Shown: in pieces, positions 30,273-40,756 of the stretch
How the letters are laid out: every line of letters starts with the position of its first letter
Position numbering within the stretch: the first letter of the stretch is position 1
Source of the DNA: Pseudomonas sp. MWU13-2105
GTDB taxonomy: Bacteria; Pseudomonadota; Gammaproteobacteria; Pseudomonadales; Pseudomonadaceae
Assembly (NCBI RefSeq): GCF_023242315.1
Contig: NZ_JALLIY010000017.1
Location: 112,025-176,024 of the forward strand
DNA: 64,000 bases
Direction: 5' to 3'
Program-made: the position numbers and the translations under genes
Notes under the pieces: model-generated
Databases searched by the model: none
What the model saw: only the letters and a program-made list of their open reading frames with translations
What the model was told of the DNA's origin: nothing

Positions 30273-30794
30273 ACCTGGGGAGGCGCAGAGCGCCTCCGGG
30301 ATTTCTCTTTTTTCGAGCCGGATCCGGCCGGTTGCCGCGAGGATCACTTGATGGTGGCTGACGGCGCGGTCGGTGGCACAGATATGCACCGTCCCTCCCA
30401 TCGAGGCACCGTTCTGCGGGTTGATTGAGCCGAGCGCGGTGAAGCGGACAAATTGCTCGAGCCAGCGGTTGCCTTTGATCGGTGTCAGGCCATCGCCACG
30501 TCGTTCAACCAGCACCGGGTTGTCCGGGTCCAGGTGACCTTGGCCGCTGCGGTCGACGATGATCCGCCAGCCTCGACTCCAATCTTCTTCCAGCGCATGG
30601 ATCACCACATCGCGCTGGCGCAGGATGGCCTCCGTTCTTGCAGTGCGCAGACCGGCGACCAGCTCTTCGGCCGATACCTGTCGACGGTGGGCGTCGAGTG
30701 TTTCCCTGAAGGATGGCATGGCAAGGTGCGCGAACAGGGCGATCAGGCTCAGTCCGATCAGTAACTGAATCAGGCTTAGACCTCGCTGTGGCAT
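30249..30794 (-). CDS. fimT: GspH/FimT-family minor pseudopilin
   Basis: The 181-aa product has a short prepilin leader and cleavage motif RG-LSLIQLLIGLSLI, then one hydrophobic helix and a GspH-type globular domain. The fifth mature residue, almost always Glu in type IV pilins, is Gln here. The start at 30794 has an excellent GGGAGGTG site; an upstream extension is rejected. It is divergent from fimU and convergent with ispH, overlapping the latter. FimT proteins have been linked to pilus biogenesis and, in some bacteria, DNA binding. Confidence 0.85.
   Translation of the reverse strand: MPQRGLSLIQLLIGLSLIALFAHLAMPSFRETLDAHRRQVSAEELVAGLRTARTEAILRQRDVVIHALEEDWSRGWRIIVDRSGQGHLDPDNPVLVERRGDGLTPIKGNRWLEQFVRFTALGSINPQNGASMGGTVHICATDRAVSHHQVILAATGRIRLEKREIPEALCASPGLQQGANA
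30279..30318 (+). terminator. Terminator of the ispH operon, inside the fimT-like coding sequence
   Basis: GGAGGCGC-AGA-GCGCCTCC forms an 8-bp stem just after the ispH stop, followed at a distance by TTTCTCTTTTTT. It overlaps the last codons of the opposite-strand fimT-like gene. Confidence 0.7.
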
Positions 30795-30932
30795 GCCGAA
30801 CACCTCCCTGTTTATTTTCATTGCGCGGTCCATGTGCACTGGTCCATCCAAAACAACCGTATATCCTGTCGTCGGGTGGTTCGGACGGTAAGGCTAGTTA
30901 TAGTCCAGGGCAATGGGCGGGGGAGTGCGCAT

Positions 30933-31418
30933 ATGTTTCAAGGTACCAAAGGGTTTACCTTGGTCGAGCTGATGGTCACGATCGCCGTGCTGGCGATCCT
31001 GACCGCCATTGCCGCGCCTTCCTTTACCAGCAGCATCCAGAAGAGCAAGGCCGACTCCGAGGCGAGTGACCTGCAGCGTGCGTTGAACTACACCCGTCTT
31101 GAGGCCATCAACCGCGGCGTGAACGTGCGTATCGGTCCCACGAGCGGAGCCGGGAGCGATTGGACGGGCGGGCAGAGCACCACGACGGGAGCAACGACCG
31201 GGACCAATTTGCGGGCGAACGTATTGCGGGTGGTGCCGGCCATGTCGAGCAGCGCGACGATGGCGGCCAGCACGGTTACCTTCATCGAGTTCAATAACCT
31301 CGGGGCCCTGGTTTCCCCGACGACGGCGGTGACCCTGTCGTTTGTCGAGGGTGCCTATACCAATACCCTCAGCGTCTGTCTCACGGGGCGGATCGCACTG
31401 AATGGGAGTTGCCCATGA
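30933..31418 (+). CDS. fimU: Type IV minor pilin FimU (GspH family)
   Basis: The 161-aa pseudopilin has leader MFQGTKG and mature start FTLVELMVTIAVLAIL with the conserved Glu5, then a GspH-type domain. Two C-terminal cysteines (SVCLTG, GSCP) probably form a disulphide. In P. aeruginosa FimU, PilV, PilW and PilX form the tip complex that primes pilus assembly. GGGAG precedes the ATG at 30933. It heads the fimU-pilV-pilW-pilX-pilY1-pilE operon and overlaps pilV by four bases. Confidence 0.93.
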   Translation: MFQGTKGFTLVELMVTIAVLAILTAIAAPSFTSSIQKSKADSEASDLQRALNYTRLEAINRGVNVRIGPTSGAGSDWTGGQSTTTGATTGTNLRANVLRVVPAMSSSATMAASTVTFIEFNNLGALVSPTTAVTLSFVEGAYTNTLSVCLTGRIALNGSCP

Positions 31419-31924
31419 AGCGTCATCGTCAGGCCGGGGTGAGCCTGATCGAGGTCCTGGTCGCCATGCTGGTCCTGGCCGTCGGTCTGCTCGGCGCGGC
31501 TGCGCTGCAACTCAATGCCCTGAGGTACACCGACAGTTCGACGACCAGCACCCAGGCCAGCTTCATTGCCTATGACCTGCTCGACCGCATTCGCGCCAAT
31601 CCGTGTTCGAATGCGTCGTTCAGTCCGTGTTCGAGTCCGGGTGCGGCTTATCAACTGGCCAATGTGGCCGCGGCGCCGTCCACGATATCCGGTGTGCGTG
31701 ACCAGGACCTGTCGGACTTTGCCAACAACGTGAAGAACCTGGGGGGGACTGCACCCGATGCGTCGGTTTCGATCGCCGGAGGAGTGGTCACCATCAGCAT
31801 CACCTGGGACGACTCGCGAGCGGCCAATGCGGCCAATACCGCTGCCGGGAACACCAGTGCGGGTACCGCGAGAGTTACTTTTACCCTGGTCAGCCAGATC
31901 GCCACTGTATGGACCGGAACATGA
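31415..31924 (+). CDS. pilV: Type IV minor pilin PilV
   Basis: The 169-aa pseudopilin has N-terminus KRHRQAG-VSLIEVLVAMLVLAVGLLG, typical of PilV, with Glu5 present. The globular part holds RANPCSNASFSPCSS with two close cysteines. It starts inside the fimU stop (ATGA) with GGGAG six bases upstream, and its own stop overlaps the pilW start. The coupling suggests fixed subunit ratios. Confidence 0.93.
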   Translation: MKRHRQAGVSLIEVLVAMLVLAVGLLGAAALQLNALRYTDSSTTSTQASFIAYDLLDRIRANPCSNASFSPCSSPGAAYQLANVAAAPSTISGVRDQDLSDFANNVKNLGGTAPDASVSIAGGVVTISITWDDSRAANAANTAAGNTSAGTARVTFTLVSQIATVWTGT

Positions 31925-32613
31925 AGAAGCAGTCCCGAGGCTTCGGCCTGATCGAGCTCATGATTGCCCTGACCCTGGGGCTGGTGGTGATCGCCGGTAT
32001 CATCCAGATTTTTTTTGCGGCCAAGTCCACCTACAGCAGCCAGACAGCTTCTGCGGCTATGCAGGAGGACGCACGTTTCGTGCTGAGCAAGATGCTCCAG
32101 GAAGTTCGTATGGTGGGCATGATCGGGTGCGTGGGCACCGTGGCGGACTTGAGTGCTTCGAATACCTATACCACGGCGATGGCGAACCCGATCACCTGGG
32201 ACAGCGGCAACAATATCCTGACCCTGGTTACCGCGGATGTCGGAGCGAACGGAACGGGGCAGAACTGGACGGTGCTGTCCGACTGCCTGGTCCTTTCCAC
32301 GGCAAACGACGGGGTAGTTGCGCCGGCGGCAGGGCAGATCGCCATTCCGCTCCGGCAAGTGGCCTACACCTTCAAGACCAACCAGATCTATCTTGGCGCG
32401 CAGGCCCTGATCAACAATGTGAACGCCTTCAGCGTGCTCTTCGGCATGGCCAAGACGCCAGCCGATACCGTGGCCTCCAGTTACTCCGTCACCCCGGGTA
32501 ATCCGGCGCTGATCCGCAGCGTGCGCCTGACCCTGACCTTGCAGGACCCCACCAGCAAAGTGCGCAACCAAACCTTCAGTGTCGTGGCGGCCGTACGCAA
32601 TCGGTTGAGATAA
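31921..32613 (+). CDS. pilW: Type IV minor pilin PilW
   Basis: The 230-aa pseudopilin has mature start FGLIELMIALTLGLVVIAGI with Glu5, a PilW-type conserved stretch (AMQEDARFVLSKMLQEVRMVG) and a beta-rich C-terminal domain ending SFSVVAAVRNRLR, a common PilW ending. ATG 31921 overlaps the pilV stop. The cysteine pair (GC around residue 66 and DC around residue 124) may be oxidised in the periplasm. Confidence 0.93.
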   Translation: MKKQSRGFGLIELMIALTLGLVVIAGIIQIFFAAKSTYSSQTASAAMQEDARFVLSKMLQEVRMVGMIGCVGTVADLSASNTYTTAMANPITWDSGNNILTLVTADVGANGTGQNWTVLSDCLVLSTANDGVVAPAAGQIAIPLRQVAYTFKTNQIYLGAQALINNVNAFSVLFGMAKTPADTVASSYSVTPGNPALIRSVRLTLTLQDPTSKVRNQTFSVVAAVRNRLR

Positions 32614-32625
32614 GGGGGGATGTCC

Positions 32626-33132
32626 ATGAATCATTATTCTGTCCCGGGCTCGGGCGCGCAGCGCGGCATGGCCCTGCTGGTCAGCCTGGTATTCCTGCTG
32701 CTGCTGACCCTGATCGGCATCTCGTCGATGCAGAACGCCAACCTGCAGGAAAAAATGGCGGGTAGCGTCAAGTTGCGCAACGAGTCCTTCCAGTTCGCCG
32801 AAACGGCCCTGCGGGCCGGGGAAACCATAGTGCAGGCACAGGCCTACAGCCTGGCCGTGTGTCCGAACAAGACGAAATGCGCGCCGCCCGCCGAGGCGGT
32901 GGATCCGAATACGGCCCTGGTCGCGGGAACAAACGCTACTTCCGGGGTGACCTGGGTCGCGAGCAGCAGCGGTTTCTATGGCATCCAGAAGCTGGGTACC
33001 ACCAAGGATCCGGTGAACATGAACCTGGCGGGTATGGAAGACAGCCTGCCCTGGACCCTGTACCGAATTACCGGCGTGGGTGTGCAAGGCACCTCGAAAA
33101 CCGTGCTGGAGAGCATCTATGTCAAGAAGTAA
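32626..33132 (+). CDS. pilX: Type IV minor pilin PilX
   Basis: The 168-aa pseudopilin has leader ending AQRG and hydrophobic start MALLVSLVFLLLLTLIG. As in other PilX proteins the fifth mature residue is not Glu. NLQEKMAGSVKLRNESFQFAE is the family-conserved helix. ATG 32626 is preferred over 32620 because a G-rich site then lies six bases upstream. The 3' end overlaps pilY1 by 14 bases. Confidence 0.92.
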   Translation: MNHYSVPGSGAQRGMALLVSLVFLLLLTLIGISSMQNANLQEKMAGSVKLRNESFQFAETALRAGETIVQAQAYSLAVCPNKTKCAPPAEAVDPNTALVAGTNATSGVTWVASSSGFYGIQKLGTTKDPVNMNLAGMEDSLPWTLYRITGVGVQGTSKTVLESIYVKK

Positions 33133-36100
33133 GCGCCTGGATCGCCTGCGCTCGAAACTGATGCCCTGGCTGGCCGGGGGCCTTCTGGGGTTGTACCTCA
33201 GTGCGCCGGCCTATGCTTTCACCCCTTCTGACTCACCGTTGTTGAGTGCAGGCTCCGTGCCGCCGAACGTGATGTTGCTGGTGGACGACTCCGGCAGTAT
33301 GAACAACCTGATCTGGCCAACAGGTTTTGACCCGACCGCGACCCGCCCCCAGGTCTATAACTGTGGTTCGAACTCCAGTTGCAGCAGTAACAACCTTATT
33401 ACCCTGGACATGACCAGTGACAACCTGATCATTGGTAATTTCAATCGGGGTACCTGCACCTCGGGCTACTACGGTTTCAAGCTCACGTCCAGTGGCAGTG
33501 TCTACTGCCTCAAATTGCCCGATCCGGTAGGGAGTGGCAATACGCGTATCTCCAGCAAATACCTGGCGTACCTGATCGGCCAAATGACGGGCGCGACCAA
33601 GGACTACACCGACGGTTCGATCCCCAACGACTACCGGGTCAACGTGGCGCGTAACGTGTCCTCGACGCTGGTAACCAGCAACCGCAACCTGCGCATCGGC
33701 CTGGCGACCTTCAACCCGCCTCGTACCGGAGACTCCGGCCCCGGTGGCTATATCGTCCGGGCGATCAACGATCTGGCGGTGACCAGTTCGACCACCCAGG
33801 CCGTAGCGGACTCCAACTACAACGCCTTGCTGTCATCCATCAGCGGGCTGGCGGCGATTGCCAACACGCCACTGGCTGAAACCTACTATGAGATTACCCG
33901 TTATTTTCGTGGCATGACGCCGTACTACAACTCGTCGAGCACCGCTTACACCAGCCCGATCCAGTACCGTTGCCAGAAAAACTATGGTGTGGTGATCACC
34001 GACGGCTTTCCGACCTATGACCGGACTTTCCCCAGCGATGACCCTTTGGGGGGGGCGAATATTCCGAACTGGGATGGCATCAACAACGATGGGAACAACC
34101 CGCTGGGCGGGGACGCTGAGGGCGACTCGCTGTTCCTGGATGACATGGCCAAGTTCGCTTATGACATTGACATGCGCTCCGCTGGCAACGACGCCGCCGG
34201 CAAGAGCTGGGATGCAAGCGACTACCCGAAACAGAACATGTTCACCTACGCCGTGGGTTTTACCGCCGCCAACCAGATGCTTGCCGATACGGCCAGCTAT
34301 GGTCACGGTATTTACTATCAAGCCTCTGACAGTGCCGGCCTGAATACCGCATTGTCGGCGGCCTTGAACGACATCACGTCCAAGGCCGGCTCCGGTGGTG
34401 GTGGCACCGCAAGTTCGTCGAGCTTGAATACCGGCTCGCTCTACTACACCTCCCAGTACGACCCGACCGACTGGCGCGGGACCATCAAGGCCTTCGGATT
34501 CGGTAGTGACGGATCGCTCAACACCAGCGCCAACTGGACCACCGACACCACCATTGTTCCAGGGAGCACCAACACCGCAACCTTCCAGTCCTGGAATACC
34601 GGTACAACCCCCAATACAGCAATCACCCTGGCATACACCAACTTCTCCATTCCTCAGCAAAACGCCCTCAGCGCCAGCCTGCCCACGGGGATCAGCGGCA
34701 GCGACCTGGTGCAATGGAGCATGGGCGTCAACAAGACCGGCCTCAAGACCCGCACCGTACTCCTTGGCGATATCGTCAATTCGCGTCTGGTCTATGCATC
34801 GCCCAACGACCATACGGCGTCCGATCTCACCGGTGATACCAGCTATACCGCTTACCTGGACGGCAAGTCCTCCTCGACCGGGATGAGTCCGCGCTTGGTG
34901 GTGAACGCCAACGACGGCTTCTTCAATGTGATCAATCCGACCACGGGCAGTCGTCTTTATGCCTACATGCCCTCCAGCGTCCTGACCAATCTGCACTATG
35001 TAGCTGACCCGGCCTACATCAATGGCACCACGCACAAATTCCTCGCCGACGGCCAGATATCGGTGGTGGACGCCAAGCCTGGCACCACCTGGAAGACCAT
35101 TGCCGTGGGCGGCGTGGGGGCGGGGGGCAAGGCGTTCTTCGCGATTCAGCTGTATGACGCTTCGGCCGGTAATACGATCAATGCCTTGTGGGACGTCAAG
35201 GCTCCGGATGTCTCCACCACCGGCAACAAGTACAACAACCTGGGGTACGCCTACGCCAAGCCGGAGGTGGCGCGCTTGCAGGACGGTCGCTGGGCGGCGT
35301 TCATTGGCAATGGCTACGGCAGTTTCAACGGGGTGGCTTCGCTGCTGGTACTGGATATGAGTGACGGCTCGGTCATCACCGAGATTCCCGTCGACAGCAC
35401 CGGCAACAATGGCTTGAGCTCGGTGAAGCTGCGGGTCAATGCGCAGAGCCAGGTGCTGTATGCCTATGGTGGTGATCTCAAGGGGCAGATGTGGAAGTTC
35501 GACCTGACCGCCGCGGCCCCGGCCAACTGGAAAGTCGCCTTTTCCGGAGCCCCGCTGTTCACCGCCTCGGGCGGCGCGGCGCAACCGATTACTGCTCAGC
35601 CGGTCATCGGCAATCTGCCGGGGCAGGGCAAGCTGGTTTACTTCGGTACCGGCAAGCTCAGCGAGACGGCGGACAAGACCAGCACCGCGCGCCAGGCGTT
35701 CTATGCCGTGCTCGACAACGATGGCGCCACCGCCAGTATCACGGAAAGCAGCCTGGTGGCGCAGACCCTCAATGCGCCTGCCACGGGCAGTGTGAACTTC
35801 ACCTCCAGCCAGAACGCCGTCGACTACACCAGCAAGAAAGGCTTCTACTTTTCCCTGGTGCTCAACAGTGTGCTGACCGGGGAGCGGGTGATCTACCCGG
35901 CGGTGCTGAGTTTTGGCCGACTGTTTTTCACCACGGCGATTGTCGACACCAGCGACCCCTGTTCAAGTTCGGGATCCGGGCGCTTCATGGATGTCGACGC
36001 CGTCACCGGGGCGATGCTGACCTATGCGGTACTGGATACCAATGGCGACCGCAAGGTCAATGCCAGCGACCAGATTATCAGCGGTATGAACTTCGTTGGC

Positions 36101-36247
36101 GGGGTGCCGAACCTGGCCGGGCTAATGAGTAATTCCGATGGTTCCCAGATGTTGATGGGGTTGCCGGGTGGACCGGGCGGGCCAGGTGGTCCGTTGGAAC
36201 TCGGTGGTGTGAACAACCGACGTATCATGTGGCGTCAATTACAGTGA
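33119..36247 (+). CDS. pilY1: Type IV pilus adhesin/assembly protein PilY1
   Basis: The 1042-aa exported protein has a signal peptide ending AYA near residue 33. The N-terminal half is von Willebrand A-like: LLVDDSGSM has the MIDAS DxSxS pattern at 56-60. The C-terminal half (from about residue 550) is the PilY1-type beta-propeller, with a calcium-loop-like motif DTNGDRKVNASD near residue 980. PilY1 sits at the pilus tip, acts in adhesion and surface sensing, and depends on the minor pilins encoded just upstream. It ends in a Gly/Pro-rich tail (GLPGGPGGPGGP). No pilY2 follows; pilE starts eight bases later. Confidence 0.93.
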   Translation: MSRSKRLDRLRSKLMPWLAGGLLGLYLSAPAYAFTPSDSPLLSAGSVPPNVMLLVDDSGSMNNLIWPTGFDPTATRPQVYNCGSNSSCSSNNLITLDMTSDNLIIGNFNRGTCTSGYYGFKLTSSGSVYCLKLPDPVGSGNTRISSKYLAYLIGQMTGATKDYTDGSIPNDYRVNVARNVSSTLVTSNRNLRIGLATFNPPRTGDSGPGGYIVRAINDLAVTSSTTQAVADSNYNALLSSISGLAAIANTPLAETYYEITRYFRGMTPYYNSSSTAYTSPIQYRCQKNYGVVITDGFPTYDRTFPSDDPLGGANIPNWDGINNDGNNPLGGDAEGDSLFLDDMAKFAYDIDMRSAGNDAAGKSWDASDYPKQNMFTYAVGFTAANQMLADTASYGHGIYYQASDSAGLNTALSAALNDITSKAGSGGGGTASSSSLNTGSLYYTSQYDPTDWRGTIKAFGFGSDGSLNTSANWTTDTTIVPGSTNTATFQSWNTGTTPNTAITLAYTNFSIPQQNALSASLPTGISGSDLVQWSMGVNKTGLKTRTVLLGDIVNSRLVYASPNDHTASDLTGDTSYTAYLDGKSSSTGMSPRLVVNANDGFFNVINPTTGSRLYAYMPSSVLTNLHYVADPAYINGTTHKFLADGQISVVDAKPGTTWKTIAVGGVGAGGKAFFAIQLYDASAGNTINALWDVKAPDVSTTGNKYNNLGYAYAKPEVARLQDGRWAAFIGNGYGSFNGVASLLVLDMSDGSVITEIPVDSTGNNGLSSVKLRVNAQSQVLYAYGGDLKGQMWKFDLTAAAPANWKVAFSGAPLFTASGGAAQPITAQPVIGNLPGQGKLVYFGTGKLSETADKTSTARQAFYAVLDNDGATASITESSLVAQTLNAPATGSVNFTSSQNAVDYTSKKGFYFSLVLNSVLTGERVIYPAVLSFGRLFFTTAIVDTSDPCSSSGSGRFMDVDAVTGAMLTYAVLDTNGDRKVNASDQIISGMNFVGGVPNLAGLMSNSDGSQMLMGLPGGPGGPGGPLELGGVNNRRIMWRQLQ

Positions 36248-36255
36248 GAGACTCA

Positions 36256-36654
36256 ATGCGTAGAACCAGTAGCGGTTTCACCCTGATCGAGCTGATGATC
36301 GCTGTGGCGGTGGTCGGTATTCTGGCGGCCGTGGCCTATCCCAACTACAGCGCGTATGTGAGAAAGACCCATCGCTATGAAATCGCCGAACTGATTTCCG
36401 AGCAGGCGCAAACCCTGGAGCGGTTCTATACCAGAAACGCGACCTACGTCGGTGCGACTGGCCTGAGCGCGGGCAATAGCTACTACGGTATCTCTTCCGC
36501 CCTTACCGCTACGACCTACACCCTGACGGCCACGCCGAGCCCCGGGTCGATGATGGTGGGTGACATGTGCGGCAATTACACACTCGACAACACTGGGCTG
36601 CGGGGCAATCCTGGCGCCGTGGGCGCGACGACCAAGGACTGCTGGGGGCGTTGA
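36256..36654 (+). CDS. pilE: Type IV minor pilin PilE
   Basis: The 132-aa protein has leader MRRTSSG and mature start FTLIELMIAVAVVGILAAVA, the best pilin consensus in the operon. YPNYSAYVRKTHRYEIAELI is the typical PilE alpha helix. Two cysteines near the C-terminus (DMCGNY, KDCWGR) form the expected disulphide loop. An in-frame start within pilY1 is rejected. It closes the minor-pilin operon. Confidence 0.93.
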   Translation: MRRTSSGFTLIELMIAVAVVGILAAVAYPNYSAYVRKTHRYEIAELISEQAQTLERFYTRNATYVGATGLSAGNSYYGISSALTATTYTLTATPSPGSMMVGDMCGNYTLDNTGLRGNPGAVGATTKDCWGR

Positions 36655-36707
36655 GGCTTTTGTGGGCGTAGTTTGGCGCCTGTTTCCTTTTCTGGTTGGA
36701 TGATGAG

Positions 36708-37808
36708 ATGGCCGGGCAACAACATGTGGTAATCATCGGCGGCGGCGTGATTGGCCTGCTGACTGCCTTCAATCTGGCCGCTGAGGTCGGGCAAGTGACC
36801 TTGCTCGATCGTTCCGGACTTGGCCAGGAGTCTTCCTGGGCCGGCGGCGGTATCGTTTCCCCGCTGTATCCCTGGCGCTACAGTCCGGCGGTCACGGCCC
36901 TGGCCCATTGGTCCCAGGACTTCTATCCGCAACTGGGCGAGCGCCTGTTTGCCAGCACGGGGGTCGATCCCGAGGTTCATACCACCGGCCTGTACTGGCT
37001 CGACCTGGATGACGAAGCCGAGGCCCTGGCCTGGGCCGAACGTGAACGGCGTCCCCTGAGCGCGGTGGATATCTCGGCGGTGCACGACGCGGTGCCGGTG
37101 ATGGGCGAGGGCTATTCCCGGGCCATCTACATGGCCGATGTCGCCAATGTGCGCAATCCGCGCCTGGTGAAGTCCCTCAAGACGGCTTTGCAGGCCTTGC
37201 CCAATGTGACGATTCACGAGCAGTGCGAAGTCGTCGGGTTTCTCCGTGACGGCGAGCGGGTGGTCGGCGTGCGCACCGCCACCGACGAGCTACGTGCCGA
37301 TCAGGTGGTGCTGGCGGCGGGGGCCTGGAGCGGCGAGCTATTGGGTCGCCTGGGGCTGGCGCTGCCGGTGGAGCCGGTCAAGGGCCAGATGATTCTCTAC
37401 AAGTGCGCGGCGGATTTCCTTTCGAGCATGGTCCTGGCCAAGGGCCGTTATGCGATTCCCCGGCGTGACGGACATATCCTGGTGGGTAGCACGCTGGAGC
37501 ATGAGGGTTTCGACAAGACACCGACGCTGTCGGCATTGGAAAGCCTCAAGGCGTCGGCGGTGGAGTTGATTCCGGCGTTGGCGCAGGCCGAAGTGGTCGG
37601 GCATTGGGCGGGATTGCGACCGGGTTCGCCCGAGGGCATCCCTTATATCGGTCGGGTGCCGGGGTTCGACGGGTTATGGCTGAACTGCGGGCATTATCGC
37701 AATGGGCTGGTGCTGGCACCGGCGTCCTGCCAGTTGTTTGCCGATCTGTTGCTCGGGCGTGAGCCGATCATCAATCCGGCGCCTTATGCGCCCGCGGGCC
37801 GGATCTGA
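36708..37808 (+). CDS. thiO: FAD-dependent glycine/D-amino acid oxidase (ThiO-like)
   Basis: The 366-aa flavoprotein is of the DAO family. The N-terminal Rossmann motif is VVIIGGGVIGLLTAFNLA; ESSWAGGGIVSPLYPW and GHWAGLRPGSPEGIPYIGR are ThiO-like blocks. ThiO oxidises glycine to the imine used for the thiazole of thiamine in many bacteria; other D-amino acid substrates are possible. ATG 36708 was chosen because the FAD motif starts five residues later. It sits between pilE and the convergent pilR, as PA4548 does in P. aeruginosa. Confidence 0.87.
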   Translation: MAGQQHVVIIGGGVIGLLTAFNLAAEVGQVTLLDRSGLGQESSWAGGGIVSPLYPWRYSPAVTALAHWSQDFYPQLGERLFASTGVDPEVHTTGLYWLDLDDEAEALAWAERERRPLSAVDISAVHDAVPVMGEGYSRAIYMADVANVRNPRLVKSLKTALQALPNVTIHEQCEVVGFLRDGERVVGVRTATDELRADQVVLAAGAWSGELLGRLGLALPVEPVKGQMILYKCAADFLSSMVLAKGRYAIPRRDGHILVGSTLEHEGFDKTPTLSALESLKASAVELIPALAQAEVVGHWAGLRPGSPEGIPYIGRVPGFDGLWLNCGHYRNGLVLAPASCQLFADLLLGREPIINPAPYAPAGRI

Positions 37809-37820
37809 GCTGGATAGACC

Positions 37821-39164
<1,344 letters not shown>

Positions 39165-39166
39165 GT

Positions 39167-40756
39167 TCAACTCTGTTTGCGTGCGTGAGCGAAGGTGATG
39201 CGAAAGCAACTGCCGCCTTGGCGTACCGAGTAGTCTAGGCGGGCCTGGTTGCTTTCGCATAGCTCGCGGGACAGGTAGAGGCCCAGGCCGGTGCCCTGGC
39301 TCTCGGTGGTGAAGAAGGGTTCGAACAGATGTTGACGCTGCTCGGCGGCGACGCCGGGGCCGTTGTCCACGACTTCCAGGGTCGGCAGCCCGTTGTTCGG
39401 GTCCACTGCCAAGGTCAGCCAGACCTGCGCCAGTTCATGCAACTGGGCGCTGTAGCGCAGGCCGTTTTCCAGCAGGTTGTTCAGTACCTGGGCCAGTTGC
39501 AGCGGATCGGCGCGGGTCTGCAGGTGCGCGTCATCGATTTGCAGGTGCAGGCACTGCCTGGGGCGGGCGCGTTCGCGCCATTCGTTGACGAAGGCCTGCA
39601 GCCAGTCATTGAGGTGGAGCAGTTGCGCTTGTGTCTGGCGTCGCCGGGACAGTTGCAGCACGTTCTCGATCACCAGGTTCATGCGCTTGGATTGGTCCTG
39701 GATGATCTGCGTAAGACGGCGATCCGCCTCCGGCATCAGCTCCGACTCCTGCAGCAACTGCGCTGCATGACTGATGGCGCCCAGCGGGTTGCGGATTTCA
39801 TGGGCGATGCCGGCGGCCAGGCGCCCGAGGGCGGCCAGCTTGAGCTGTTGGGCCTGCTGGGCGATCTGTGACAGGTCTTCGAGGAAAACCAGGGTCTGGG
39901 TGTGTTCGCCGCGTTTCAGGGCGATGAAGCTGGGTTGCAGGATGGGGCCGGCGCCGAGGATTTTCAGGCTGCGCGGGCGCAGGGTCGGGTTGCTTTGCCA
40001 CACCTGCAGGCGTTCGACCAGTTCCACGGAATAAGCGTCGATCACATGGCCGCTCAGGTCCTGCTCGCCCATCAGCGTCAGCGCCCCTTGATTGGCCAGC
40101 TGTACCCGGTGTTGCTCGTCGAGCACCAGGATGCCGGTGCGCATGCGTTGCAGGATCAGGGCGTTGAGCTCTTCCAGGTTGGTAACGTCGCTGGCGCGTT
40201 GTTCGGCGAGGTTTTCGCTCACCGCCAGCAGCCGGGTCAGGCCCTGCACCAATACCGCGGCAGCGAAGCACAAGATGCCCAGCAAGCCGGCCTGCACATA
40301 ATAGCTGGCGGCGTCCGGGCGGCTGAAACTCAGGTAGAAGGTCAGGTAGATGATACCGATGGCCGAGACGGCGGCGATCAGCAGGCCGATCCGGCCGCGC
40401 AGCAGCACGTTGCTGATGGCCACGGAGGCGATCAGCAGGTTGCCGATGCCGCTCGGTGCGCCGCCGGCGGCATAGAACAGGCCGGACAGCATCACCGCAT
40501 CGGCCAGCGCCAGGGTGAAGACCTGGCCCTGGCGCTTGGGGTTTTCCAGCAGGGCCACCACCAGGATATTCAGGATCAGATAGATCCAGCTGCCGGTGCG
40601 AAACAGCTCGCCGTCGGCCAGCGCCAGCAACTTGTCGTCCATCTTGCTGGAGATCAGCAACACCAGGGCGATGCCGATACTCAGGCGGTAGAGGTGATAA
40701 AGCCGGAGCAGGCGCTGGGCCTGGGCACCGCCGAGACTGAAGGTCTCAGCGCTCAC
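39167..40756 (-). CDS. pilS: Type 4 fimbriae sensor histidine kinase PilS
   Basis: The 529-aa inner-membrane kinase has six hydrophobic segments within residues 20-180, a PAS-like region (about 195-310), an H-box GIAHEIRNPLG, an N-box NLLENGLRYS, and G boxes VVDNGPGV and GTGLGLYLS. PilS senses pilin levels in the membrane and phosphorylates PilR. The start is a GTG at 40756, 11 bases inside the upstream gene, with no strong ribosome site, so coupled translation is likely. Confidence 0.95.
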   Translation of the reverse strand: MSAETFSLGGAQAQRLLRLYHLYRLSIGIALVLLISSKMDDKLLALADGELFRTGSWIYLILNILVVALLENPKRQGQVFTLALADAVMLSGLFYAAGGAPSGIGNLLIASVAISNVLLRGRIGLLIAAVSAIGIIYLTFYLSFSRPDAASYYVQAGLLGILCFAAAVLVQGLTRLLAVSENLAEQRASDVTNLEELNALILQRMRTGILVLDEQHRVQLANQGALTLMGEQDLSGHVIDAYSVELVERLQVWQSNPTLRPRSLKILGAGPILQPSFIALKRGEHTQTLVFLEDLSQIAQQAQQLKLAALGRLAAGIAHEIRNPLGAISHAAQLLQESELMPEADRRLTQIIQDQSKRMNLVIENVLQLSRRRQTQAQLLHLNDWLQAFVNEWRERARPRQCLHLQIDDAHLQTRADPLQLAQVLNNLLENGLRYSAQLHELAQVWLTLAVDPNNGLPTLEVVDNGPGVAAEQRQHLFEPFFTTESQGTGLGLYLSRELCESNQARLDYSVRQGGSCFRITFAHARKQS

